Assembly (NCBI GenBank): GCA_015847255.1 | Contig: JADLZK010006512.1 | Location: 141,501 to 205,500, forward strand | Length of the DNA: 64,000 bases | Source: Hyparrhenia diplandra | Lineage: Eukaryota > Streptophyta > Magnoliopsida > Poales > Poaceae | Reading direction: 5' to 3' | In this document: piece after piece, positions 12,601 through 22,091 of the stretch | Layout: the number at the start of each line of letters is the position of its first letter | How positions within the stretch are numbered: the stretch's first letter is position 1 | Notes under the pieces: generated by a model | Databases searched by the model: none | The model's input: the letters and a program-made list of their open reading frames with translations, nothing else | What the model was told of the DNA's origin: nothing | Made by a program: the position numbers and the translations under genes

Positions 12601-13222
12601 ACCGGGACTCACCATGCCCGCGTCAGGCGTGAGGGCGCCGGACGCGCCAGGCGCGCCAGGACGCCACTCAACACTACGTCGGACATGCCGGGGCGCTTGC
12701 GTGGCGGTGTCGTAGTTCACTTTATTTGAAGTTTTTCGTTTTGCGTCGCCTTGACTTTGTTCCAACTTCCGTCACTTGTTTTATGTTACCAACACGTCGA
12801 AGAACACCCCGACCACTGTGTTAGCATTTCGAAAACATTTTCTCCAAGTGCGAAGTTCGCTCTCTAGGTTATAGTGCATGCAAATGAATTTTGAACCTAG
12901 AGGCACATGAGGACCGATGTGTACGATAAGTTTCCCCTATTTATAGTACGGCTTATCAATCCTATAATCACTCACACCCTCTATGGTGTCTTGAGTGCAA
13001 AACCAAATGGCCCTATGGTTATACCTTTGCCTTGAGACCATTTGATCCTCAAACTCCACCAAGGTTGAACACTTGATCATCATTTGGATCACCTCAATCC
13101 ATCCATCATGACCACCATGTTCCAACTTTGGCACGACCAATCTCCATCCTAGTCAAACACTTAGCATCGAGAGATTAGTCGTTAGGTGTCACTAATTATC
13201 CAAAACCAAACTAGAGATCTTC
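9624..13222 (-). mobile_element. Solo LTR (outer, minus), split by a sibling LTR
   Basis: The unit starts TGTAAGGTCC at 9624 and ends at AGATCTTC(A), the reverse complement of the start of the inner LTR. It is flanked by ACCAT on both sides (9619-9623 and 13223-13227), a 5-bp target duplication. After removing the inner copy (10812-12600) the outer LTR is about 1.8 kb, matching the inner length. The break falls in the GC-rich core. The pieces at 10560-10810 and 12602-12725 join to match the core of the inner copy at 11300-11660. The minus-strand TATA-like motif is about 12938-12945 (ctatttatag read on +). No internal retrotransposon sequence remains. Confidence 0.75.
10812..12600 (+). mobile_element. 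Solo LTR (inner, plus) inserted in the sibling LTR
   Basis: The unit begins TGAAGATCTCTAG and ends CCTTACA and is about 1789 bp. The left portion (10812-11290) is the reverse complement of 12726-13222. The right portion (11660-12600) is the reverse complement of 9624-10560. The overall order of blocks is X, Y, X', Y', so this is insertion of one copy into the other and not a simple hairpin. A TATA-like motif (ctataaaag) lies at about 11087. The flanking 5-mers gcagg and accgg agree only partly, so the target duplication is decayed. ORFs in the GC-rich core (for example 11268-11759) are not genes. Confidence 0.7.
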
Positions 13223-13227
13223 ACCAT

Positions 13228-13627
13228 GACCTAACTCACTATTGTTTCTGTAAAACACACGTTAGTCATGGTAATTAATATTGTCATCAATCATCACAAC
13301 CCACACTAGGAGGGCCTAGATGCTTTCAAAAGGACAGACCCCTCCCACCTTCCCTATAAAAGGGGGAGGGGGAAAGGAGGTGGAAATTTGGAGGTTATCA
13401 TTTCCCACTCATGTGCGTCATTTTCATTCGGCTTGGTGATAGAGGATGGCACCTCGGAGTGCCCAACCAACAAGGATGTTCCAACTATCTAGAGTAACAT
13501 GCTAGAGAAATTAGTACTAATGTGAATCACATAACATTTTGTACAGGATCGAAACCCAACTTATATGCAGAAAGTACAATGCACAATTACTCACCTCTCA
13601 CATTTTCCCTCCCCACCTTTTTGTTCA
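13228..13627. other. Flank between the nested LTRs and the broken minus-strand gene
   Basis: No gene is visible. A short G/C-rich segment at 13337-13375 contains a TATA-like ctataaaag (about 13349), but no transcript can be assigned to it. Confidence 0.35.
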
Positions 13628-14719
13628 TCATTCAAGGGAAATCTCACTGCAAAGTACAATGAATGAAGCCATTATAATGACATGATTTCGCTTACCTCCA
13701 TTATAATAGACAAATGTTACGGCATTCAACTCTTCAATCTTATTTTTTCTCACGGACCTTCTCATTCCAGGTGTCGCCAAGATAACATGGAACACAGAAC
13801 CCATATAATATGCTTCTTTTGGAACAGAAGCATAAAAAACAACCATCAAAAGGCCTTATACCCTCAAAAGACAAACCACTCATTTGGTGAGCAGAATTTT
13901 TGAAAAAATTGTATCTTTTATATTTCACATAAGAAGGTCCACAAATTTTTTCTAACTCTCTTTTGAAGGCATCTGCTTTATCATCATAATCAGCGACACC
14001 TACTTCCAACTCAATGGGCTGAAAGGTCTGTTGAAGACCTACTAAACAATCTATCTTTGATTGTTCTTGGCTTCAACAAAAAAAGATTGTCTTCTCATTT
14101 CTTCCATATGATACATCAACTTTGAGATTGGATGCACCAGAAAATATGAAATGTTATGAACAATAATTGAACAGAAAAAGAATCCCAACAATAAAGACAA
14201 TAATAAATATAAAATATACAACAAGCCATACCAAATTTTCTAACTGTGTTTTGTGTAGAAGGAGTGCGCTCAATTCTAAAAAACAGGCAACCCATGTAAG
14301 TGGTGTGACCACCTTTTCAAAGCCTGATCTAGGAACTTTTGGGTTTGAAATGTCTTTGTCACTAGCTTTAGAAAGATCGTCAGCAAAGATCATAAGCTCC
14401 TGAGGCTTCCACGTCACTATCAGCTTATCAAAATGTTTTCTCATTGATCTAAGCATCAGAGAAATTTTAAGGAGTTTAAGTTTTTCTTTTTCCTTTCCCC
14501 TGTCATAGGTTTGTTGGCCACTCAGGATCTGACATATAGTCTTGGAATTATAACATACAAGCAACTTCAATATCTTATATTTCATGTGCTTTTAAGAGTA
14601 GGGAAAAAGCAGCGTAAGCTTCAGCCAGAGTTGTTGTTTCGCATTTGACTTCTGAGTACACCTCCATGTGAATGATCTTGTTGCCCTCACGAGGCTATAC
14701 CTTCGGAGGATTGGTTTTG

Positions 14720-15026
14720 CACCACAAGCGTGAGGTAGTCCATGTACTCTCCCCCCTGCGTCGTCTGCGACGTGGCCGCGGTGGTGGACGTGCTGGTAGG
14801 CGTTGACCGGTCCGCTTAGTTTACGCTTTGCTTTAGTCGCTCAATATTTTCACTCTTTAGTACAACCCTCTAAGCTCTACTGTTCAAGCTGGTGCCTTCT
14901 ATCAATGTGTTAGCCTCGTCAGCCCCTGGGCAGCGCACTAGGGGGTTCACTAGGTTTTGTAAAAACAATTTCCACTTCTCTTAATACTGAGTACGATCGA
15001 AAGTGGTCGGTTTCGAAAAAAAGAGG
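14720..15026 (+). mobile_element. 3' end of a LINE (same family as the 22.8 kb copy)
   Basis: The segment shares the 3' UTR of the LINE at 22.8-24.7 kb. Common blocks are acaaccctctaagctc, then ctggtgcc/ccggtgct, then a gtgttag...cgcactaggg/ctcgctaggg block, and finally ggtttcg followed by an A-run. The A-tail ends at about 15026. Only the last ~300 bp are present, as in a heavily 5'-truncated insertion. I could not find its target duplication, so the left limit is approximate. Confidence 0.65.
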
Positions 15027-15075
15027 CATCACATTCACCTTTCTGGATTTCATCTTTCGTGCCATCTTCCGGCCA

Positions 15076-15117
15076 CTTGATGTCGTGGTCATACATCTTG
15101 ATGTCGTGGTCATACAT
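15076..15117. repeat. Exact tandem duplication of a 21-bp unit in a coding-like frame
   Basis: The unit at 15076-15096 (cttgatgtcgtggtcataca plus t) is repeated exactly at 15097-15117. On the minus strand it duplicates the heptapeptide MYDHDIK in the broken gene without shifting its frame. Confidence 0.85.
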
Positions 15118-15269
15118 TAGGGTCTCCACAGTAGAAATTGTGTGATCAATATCTTCAACGATACAAACCCTCGTGTCAATCCGTTCATGATCTGACATCC
15201 AGGCCTCCTGTCTCTGTCGCGCGCGTCTTCAGCTCCCATTCAGCTACCTCGCACACTCCGCTCGCTCAG

Positions 15270-16772
15270 TGTTGGTATTTGTTAGCTTACAGAGAAATAT
15301 TTACAGGTTCGCAAGCGCACGGATGTCCAGTGAGCATTTCACCCGGGGAGGGTTTTAAATATATATCGTATCCACAAGGAAGATATGACAGGTGGTTCAA
15401 TTGATTAAAGACAGTGATAGAAGACTAATGAGATTTTGGTAATCAGCATATACTTAAACAAGGTAAGCCAATAATAAATAGCATTAAGGTATATGAGACA
15501 GGCAGAGGCACACACGTGGTGAGTATAGCATAAAACTAATTCCTAGTGAGATTAGGATTGGATTTAAGACAAAGGGACAGTTCTTAGGTAGCATACAAAG
15601 AATCTATTAAATGGTTTTAAGCAGTCATAGCATAAAATCATATATATATCAAAACCATAGATAAGAATGTGCACCCCGAAGATTACTTAAGAAAATCGAG
15701 AGCGAAACAAGATTAACCCAAGAACCATTATCGACTAGAGCTTACATACGGGGATGGATTGCAAAGGACTCAATAGTCTTTGTCACCACTACGATCTACC
15801 CACGACCCGGCATATAAGGTGAATCCGCAAGTAAATTATATCTAAGCACCATGCTTACATACTTTCTACTACCTAGCACACTTTCGAGTAATATACTAGG
15901 AGCTCTACGAATAAGCGCGTTGAATTATCATGAATAATGATCATATTAAATATGCTATGACTAGAATAAAGTAAAAATAGACTAATTGCATGCATAGTAA
16001 TGAAATAGCACGAAGGTGTATGAAAACAATAATATTGATTCATAGTAACTTACGGATCGAGAACCGGAGCAGACGCTCTCTCTTCTCTAAACTCGACTTT
16101 CTATCTAAACTAGGCTCTAGATCTATATATAGGCGACCAATTAGATATCCTATCTCTTGGTGACTCCTCTTCTTCTCTGTCTTGGCTTCAACTTGATCTT
16201 CTACTTGATGATGACTTGAGGCTTCAGATCCATTATGAAGCGAGAGGGGAGCACGGGGGGTGCTTATATATAGTCGGGAGGAGGTGCCGGGTGTTGGACT
16301 TAGATACAACTCGTATTCCACCGTAACCATCGGATCAAACCGAGGCATTAAACAAGCGGATTAGATTGCGTCTCGGGGCGGTGGAGGGGCTTCGGAATCC
16401 AGGGTGGGCGAGGGGAGGCCGGCCGGCCCAAATAACGGGCCGGCCGGCCCGGACGGGGGGCCCGCCGTGGGTCCCGCGGACTGGTGCCTTCTCGAACCTT
16501 ACGGACTCCTATTTCTTGGGTGTTAAGTCTTGATCACGTCGGGATTAGTGGGAGCTTTCTAGAGTCTTTCTCGGAGTTGGATTGCATTACGTCGGCGTAG
16601 TTAATGCGGCTCGGAATTCTCTTTGTTTTTCTGTTTAGTCCCGCAATTCACAACTTTACCAAAAGCTGGTGGAAATATGTTAGTGACACCCTATTCTAGG
16701 TTGTTATTATGATTTATATCCCTTTCTCATGTTTATTTGATTAATAAATTTATATGATAACAAGTGTCAACA
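15270..16772. mobile_element. Solo LTR, about 1.5 kb
   Basis: The unit starts TGTTGGTATTTGTTAGC and ends GATAACAAGTGTCAACA. These are imperfect inverted ends of an LTR with TG...CA borders. The flanks are CTCAG (15265-15269) and CTCGG (16773-16777), a 5-bp target duplication with one mismatch. There is no internal region and no second LTR in the window, so it is a solo LTR formed by recombination. It includes a GC-rich palindrome at 16417-16449. Confidence 0.75.
16417..16449. other. GC-only palindrome inside the solo LTR
   Basis: Arms ggccggccggccc (16417-16429) and gggccggccggcc (16437-16449) are perfect 13-bp reverse complements around a 7-base loop. Confidence 0.75.
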
Positions 16773-16777
16773 CTCGG

Positions 16778-17278
16778 CTCCTAGACGGACTCTGTGGCTC
16801 CCTCATCGTAGCTTGGGTAGCACCAATAAAGGCGGCGTTATGCAGCTAGGATCTAGTTTTATAGATCTTGTCATAATAAAGCGTTATGGTGCAAAGCGGA
16901 ATTGAAAACATATGCTTGGCGAGAAAGTTATTACATTTTAAAGTTTGTGTGCGACTTGAGGCGTGTGTGTGCGCCAGCAGCTCAACCCGGCGCCGCGTAT
17001 GCCAAATAGCGCTTGGGCAACTCAGCCCACACCATTCTTTCACCCACACCAACCAAACCAACTCAATCCGTTATTTTTTTCTTCCCAATCCAGACCAAAC
17101 CACCCACATGTTGATCTGGCGGTGTCAATTGGCATGAAATAGCTGCATGCTAAAATAAATCATGCGCAACAAATTTCAGTCAAGCGGTGCCAATTGGCAT
17201 GAACTAGTTGCATGCTTCAGTAAATCATCTGCGCAAAAATTTGGTCAGTTTCGATAAAATTTTATAATCTAAACGCGA
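16778..17278. other. Intergenic DNA with two copies of an unknown ~68-bp repeat
   Basis: Two similar units sit at about 17116-17180 and 17184-17275. Both contain gtgccaattggcatgaa or a near copy, then tagttgcatgc, then taaatcat. A third copy lies at about 17773-17865, beyond the plastid insertion. No gene is supported. Confidence 0.5.
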
Positions 17279-17327
17279 ACATCTCTCTATCAAGGAGGCA
17301 GCGAGGATTCGACTTCCCTGGGGGGTA
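17279..17327 (+). pseudogene. trnE-UUC fragment (plastid-derived)
   Basis: The segment acatctctctatcaaggagg through the TpsiC arm (gattcgacttcc) and the acceptor end matches the 3' part of plastid trnE from the anticodon arm on. The 5' part of the tRNA is missing, and the anticodon region has a substitution (CTTTC to CTATC). Confidence 0.75.
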
Positions 17328-17387
17328 GGGAGTATTATAAAAGAGGTTAATCATAGATTATCAAAAAGCCTAGAATAAATTCTTTCT

Positions 17388-17470
17388 GGGTGGATGCCCG
17401 GCGGTTAATGGGGACGGACTGTAAATTCGTTGACGATATGTCTACGCTGGTTCAAATCCTGCTCGGCCCA
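17388..17470 (+). pseudogene. trnY-GUA pseudogene (plastid-derived)
   Basis: Almost the full tRNA-Tyr is present, with the GTA anticodon in gactgtaaattc and the TpsiC arm ggttcaaatcc. Compared with the conserved plastid gene it has one base missing in the D-stem region (cccggcgg for cccgagcgg), a changed acceptor-stem base (gggtgg for gggtcg) and changes in the variable arm. It is unlikely to be a working tRNA. Confidence 0.8.
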
Positions 17471-17769
17471 AAAATTTGGGGCTTCGTGAATATGAACTAA
17501 ATCCATTATTTTTTTGTGAAAAAGAAAAAATGGATTATCCATAGAAATAAAGGATAAAGAGAAACGGAGAAATTGATTTCTAATCCATATCTCTCGATTC
17601 TTTATCTTACAAAAGAAAAGACAAAGAAAAGAGCCTTTCTTATGGAAATGCGGATTATTATTTATTTTTAGGGATAAAAGTCGCAACATACTAGTTATGC
17701 CACTCTCACTATACCCATATAGGAGCTTTTATTTTTTTGGTCTGACTTGACATGGGGTCCACATTTTAA

Positions 17770-17865
17770 TTTGGCAGTGCCAATTTACATGAAATAGTTG
17801 CACGCTTCAATAAATCATCTCGCAATAAATTTTAAAAGTTCGATAAAAATTTATAATGTGAATGA
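17770..17865. repeat. Third copy of the ~68-bp repeat
   Basis: The sequence ggcagtgccaatttacatga, then tagttgcacgcttcaataaa and a gataaaaatttataat tail parallels the two copies at 17116-17275. The plastid insertion lies between the copies. Confidence 0.55.
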
Positions 17866-18069
17866 GCTTTTATTTCTAGGTCCTGGCTAATATTCGGTTT
17901 CTTGGATCGTGAACCGTTCTAATCCATGAGCTCAACCCATTTAGAACCAAACCGATTACACCCAATCCAAACTAGAGCAAACTGTTTTGCAACCAATTCA
18001 AACAAGCCCACAGCAGAAACCAATCCACTAAAACCATTCGAGCCCAAACCGTTAGCAGGCTGAGTCCCA

Positions 18070-18350
18070 AGTAGGAACAATGACTTTCTGGATCAGAGCA
18101 GAGCCAAGCAATCTGCACTTCTTGAAAACCTTCATCAAGAACAAGAACAAGAGCACACCGAAGGGCAAGTGCTTCTACAACCTCAGGCATAGTAATACCC
18201 TGAAAAGACCTGCGACAACCCCTCAACATCTGCCCATATGGTCTCGCACAACGACACCAGCAGCTGAACTTGATGAAGAAGAGAAGATTGCTGCATCCAC
18301 GTTCCAATCGCTAGCTGCCTCTCCTCCCTGGCGTTCTGGTTTGTCAGGTC
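18070..18350 (-). pseudogene. RNase H-like (RVT_3 type) domain fragment
   Basis: Read on the minus strand, a frame with WNVDAAIF and then AAGVVVRDHMG is followed, after one frame change, by MPEVVEALALRCAL and GFQEVQI. This matches the order of the plant RNase H-like domain found at the end of many LINE-derived proteins: the catalytic Asp in NVDAA, GxVVRD, and the Glu in EALAL. It is short and broken, so it is a relic. The family call is by motif reading only. Confidence 0.5.
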
Positions 18351-18942
18351 AAACAGGAGTACTCATAGGGATAGGATTTACGTACGTAATGTGTAATTCT
18401 CAAAAACAAAACAAAAAAGACGAATCATCACAGGCGTCCTGTTCGGTCTGCTCTGCTGTTTGCATTTAATTTAGTTAAGTTCTTCCTCAAAACTGCAGTG
18501 TATTCGTGTTAGTTTTATTCAATTCCTTGTAAAATTGAGTGGCTGACTTATGCGAAATGATTTGTTCTAGTCTCTCTGAACCGTCAGCTATTGACTGGCC
18601 AATGTGATGCTCACAGGTCATAACATTGGCACCTCTGCTGGCAGGAATAACGGTAAGGTTAATTGGTTATGGCCCTCTCGTAGGCACCATAATTAAGATA
18701 GAACAATTAGTCAGACCATTTATATTGATATATGTAGGTTTGATGCCTTCATTTTTAGACTATGGTTTTTTGAGGTTGCAGCATATGCCGTACTGAAGAT
18801 AAAAAAATCAGTTAGTCCATTCACCTTAATATCTGCCGATTTGTTTTGCCTTCAATTTTAGGTGCAGTTGTATTTGCAGGATTGCGGCCAGAACAATGCA
18901 TTGGTGAACCTTTTTAATGCTTATGTCTTTCTTATTTATAAG
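18080..18942 (+). CDS. Tentative spliced ORF, unrecognised
   Basis: An open frame from ATG 18080 can be spliced at 18385 (GTAATG) to a 36-base exon 18617-18652 and then to an 81-base exon 18862-18942. Both keep phase zero and have standard borders (CACAG/, /GTAAGG, TTTTAG/, /GTATGC). The joined end is hydrophobic (GVLIGIGFTY, then VITLAPLLAGIT). No terminal exon was identified. The first exon lies antisense to the RNase H relic, which argues against a real gene. I do not recognise the product. Transcript evidence would be needed. Confidence 0.15.
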
Positions 18943-20369
18943 GTATGCTTTCTACTATATCCAACACCTACAAGAAGTTTATGGCATGATGATCTCTGTG
19001 TAGAGCATTCAGTTAGTGGGTGGAGCTAATTATTTAGTTTTTTCCTTGGATTTGGCAATCAGTAATTAGCTTATGACAAACTACTTCATCAGCACGTCAC
19101 GGAGAAGAAGAACAAGTCCGAGGTTACTGATATCCATAAGTATGGGCTATCAAGAGGAATACTATTTGCCATTCGTTCAAGATATTGTAATTCACCATTC
19201 CTTCATATAATGCTATCTGGGAATATATATATATTATTTGCCATTCGTTTAAGATGTTTTAATTCACCATTCCTTCATATAATGCTATCTCCTTTGCACA
19301 TCCATCCATCCATAGGCATGGGCTTACATGGTTTGAATATTAACGATTGTGTGGTAGGCCATGCCTCTGCGTATTCATGCTTCTGAATTGGGTATGTGTA
19401 TGCATTGTGCATCTTTGTTAGCCTGAATTGTATTTGGTGTGAAAATAGTACACTATGAATCGTACTGCTTTCATAGTGTGTGTACTCCTGAATCGAGTAA
19501 ATGTAAGAGTGTGGTTTCAGAAGAGGTAGAACAACAATAACAGTTCTATTTATATTTCCAATGAAAAGGATATTTTTAGTGCGGTTTGCAGTATGAGACT
19601 AACTTGCGTGGAACAGATTTGATTTAATTTGGGTTAGGTTTATTATTATTATTTTTAAGAACATTGATCCAGGTAACTATTAAGTGACACTATTGATGAC
19701 ACATGGTGTTGGCTGGGTCCTCTCATCAACTATGAAAGCATTTGAGCAACTCCAAGAGACCGGGTCCATCGGCGTCCTAATTCTTCAGAAATTATCACTC
19801 CCCGATAAAAGGAACCATCAGCATAACGTCACTTGTGAGTGTCACAACCACTAGCCAAGGTCGACAGACCATGTTCTCCTAATCCTCTCCCAGATATGTT
19901 TGGCTGGAAAGCCTACAGACCAGCATAAAAGCTCAATAGTACAATGATGCATGCCAACTAAATCCATCTCCCATGCCCATGATTACAATTATTGTATCTC
20001 CAGCTGCGATCCATCTCTTGTCAAGATCAAAAGGGCGATGATTGTAATCACACACAGCTAAGCAACAATCCACTGCCCTAGCAACAATCACCAGGATTTG
20101 GTGGATACACATCCAACATCCATAACCATTCAATCATAAGAGCTGGCAGCAATCCATGTACTAGTTAACAGAGGGCTTAGGTTATTCTCTCCCACACACT
20201 AATTAAGAGTAACAGCTGCAAGGTGAAATGATACATTGGGGACAATATAACAAAACGAAAGGTAAGCAGACCCGATGATAAAGGACACACGAAAATGGTC
20301 CTTGTACAAGCATCACGACTACCCCAAGGGTTAAGACTTAAGATGGCAGTCACTTGGATGGTCTGGCCA
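18943..20369. other. Intergenic DNA between the RNase H relic and the 14-3-3 gene
   Basis: This is AT-rich sequence with one local tandem duplication (19163-19290). The last few hundred bases before 20370 probably include the 3' UTR of the minus-strand 14-3-3 gene. No other gene is supported. Confidence 0.45.
19163..19290. repeat. Direct duplication, ~56-bp copies at a 72-bp spacing
   Basis: Copies at 19163-19218 and 19235-19290 share tatttgccattcgtt and then ttcaccattccttcatataa, with a few mismatches. A short TA-rich spacer separates them. Confidence 0.75.
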
Positions 20370-22091
20370 CTACTCCTCGTCAGGCTTGCTTGCATCCCTC
20401 ATTTCATCACTGCCATCCTCCTGATACACACAACATGATTAGGGCAATAGAATCCCCTAGTGTTCTGAATTGTTGTTGCTATCCCCATATGACGATGAGG
20501 TTAGCATTACCGAAGTGGAATCTAAGAGAAGGGTAAGGTTTAGTGATGTACCTGCATGTCAGAAGTCCACAATGTGAGGTTGTCACGAAGAAGCTGCATG
20601 ATGAGGGTGCTATCCTTGTAAGACTCTTCCCCAAGAGTATCCAGCTCTGAAATAGCTTCATCGAAGGCCTGCAAACAAGTAGGGACATGGATTACATAAA
20701 ACAGCATGTGCTACCTATATCGGCTAATTAGTAATTACTTGCACCAAAGCTTTTTGTACAGAATGGTAATCTCTATATCAGCAAAGGAGGGTTTTACAAG
20801 CATATCTAAGAATTCAGTTCAGTGCCACAAACTCTGATGCAAGAAAGGCCTCATCTCATGGCAGCATGGGAATAGCAAAAGAGCACCCCCACTGAGATGC
20901 GCAAGCTGGCCCCGTTGGTTTGGGAGATTCCTGAATACAGACATAGCAAGTTGCGGTGGATCCGGAAAGGCAGCATGGCCGGTGCCCGGCCTCCATGTTG
21001 ATACTATGAGGCAGGGCAGGCAGCACATGCAATGTACAAGTCAGTAGCAAGCAAGCATGTGGGAGTGCAAGATACTTGGTAAGAATCACATCTTGGAAGC
21101 ATCCGGCAATTTGGGACGCATCGGATACTTGGAGGTGCAGTGGCCAACTCAAGCCTCAAGGTGATTGGGAAGAGTCAACACACGCCACCCAAACGTGACT
21201 GTAAAAGCCTTGTACTAGTGTGCACAGTAATTAATAAAATAAAACAGAGGAAAGGAAAGTTGCAGAATATTTGTGGTGAAAAGGAGTTGAATCGGGCAAA
21301 ATCATCTCATGATTCGCACGCACAGAATGAAATCCCAGTTGGTTTAGCAGTTACTTAAGCAAACTGAACTCGCGTGTAGTGTGAAGAAGAGGATCGTTGA
21401 GGAAGAATCGGAACCTGCTTGGCGAGGGAGCATGCGCGGTCGGGCGAGTTGAGGATCTCGTAGTAGAAGACGGAGAAGTTGAGGGCGAGGCCGAGCCTGA
21501 TGGGGGTGCGTCGGCGGGAGCTCCTTGACGGCGATGTCCTGATTAATTACAAGGGAAGGGTGGGTGTAGGAGAGAAGAGATCCAATCCAATGAATCCAAT
21601 TGAGACTGACTTACCTGCGCGGCCTGGTATGCGGCGAGCGTGGAATCGGCAGCATCCTTGCGCTCTGCTCCGGTCTTGAACTCGGCGAGGTAGCGGTGGT
21701 AGTCTCCCTTCATCTTAAGGTAGAAGACCTTGGCATCGACGGCGACCGCGGCGGGGACGAGGCGTTGGTCGAGGAGGCGGAGGATCCCCGCGCAGATCCC
21801 GTCGAGCTCGGCCTCGACGCGTGCGCGGTAGGCCCTGGCGGCCGCGGCGTGGCCCGCGGCGCCCCGCGTCTCCTCCTTGTGCTCGATGGAGACGATGCGC
21901 CACGACGCCCTCCGCGCGCCGATGACGTTCTTGTAGGCGACGGAGAGCAGGTTGCGCTCCTCGACGGTGAGCTCGGAGGCGGACACCACCACCTTCTCCA
22001 TGAACTCGACCATCTCCTCGTACCGCTCCGCCTGCTCCGCTAGCTTGGCCATGTAGACCATCTCCTCCCGGGTGCCGGCGGCGGCGGCCAT
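20370..22091 (-). CDS. 14-3-3 protein (GF14 type), four exons, one frameshift
   Basis: 14-3-3 proteins are dimeric adaptors that bind phosphoserine/phosphothreonine peptides of client enzymes, kinases and transcription factors. Exons on the minus strand are 22091-21615, 21538-21415, 20668-20552 and 20420-20370, all with GT-AG borders. Exon 1 carries the N-terminal helices ([20 protein letters not shown]), the Lys and Arg of the phosphate pocket ([14 protein letters not shown]) and the Arg-Tyr pair ([10 protein letters not shown]). Exon 3 encodes the signature helix ([17 protein letters not shown]). Exon 4 is the variable acidic tail. Exon 2 has GGGGG at 21502-21506 where four G keep the frame ([12 protein letters not shown]). 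It is 124 bases instead of the expected 123. Corrected length is 255 residues, normal for the family. Family members usually have two serines before the conserved IE after WRI; here only one is present ([11 protein letters not shown]). The closest relatives are probably grass GF14 proteins. Confidence 0.93.

Larger units (their letters stand above)
13628..15198 (-). pseudogene. Unrecognised, broken minus-strand gene fragments
   Basis: Three open pieces lie in order on the minus strand: 15198 down to about 15030 (begins MSDHERIDTRVC), about 14695 down to 14594 (EVYSEVKCETTT), and 14585-14154 (143 codons). Shorter frames follow at 14009-13628. The 14154-14585 piece ends in a strongly hydrophobic stretch (LVWLVVYFIFIIVFIVGILF), which looks like a membrane segment. 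A LINE 3' end lies between the first two pieces, and a solo LTR starts 71 bases upstream of the first ATG. Frames do not join cleanly. I do not recognise the family. Treating the pieces as one gene is inference from their order and strand. Confidence 0.35.
17279..17690 (+). other. Nuclear plastid DNA insertion (NUPT): trnE 3' part, trnY and spacers
   Basis: The order is that of a plastid genome: the 3' two-thirds of trnE-UUC (17279-17327), its spacer, trnY-GUA (17388-17470), then AT-rich spacer as found between trnY and trnD in grass plastids. Many substitutions and at least one deletion in trnY show this is an old nuclear copy rather than assembly contamination. The left edge cuts trnE at about 17279. 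The right edge is not sharply visible and is set near 17690. Confidence 0.8.

Noticed and set aside
9624..13222. Long simple hairpin (inverted repeat arms around one centre)
   Set aside because: The block order is X, Y, X', Y', which fits nested insertion of one LTR in another and not a single palindrome.
17388..17470. Functional tRNA-Tyr gene
   Set aside because: It matches plastid trnY within plastid spacer DNA and has a deletion plus stem changes, so it is an inserted pseudogene.
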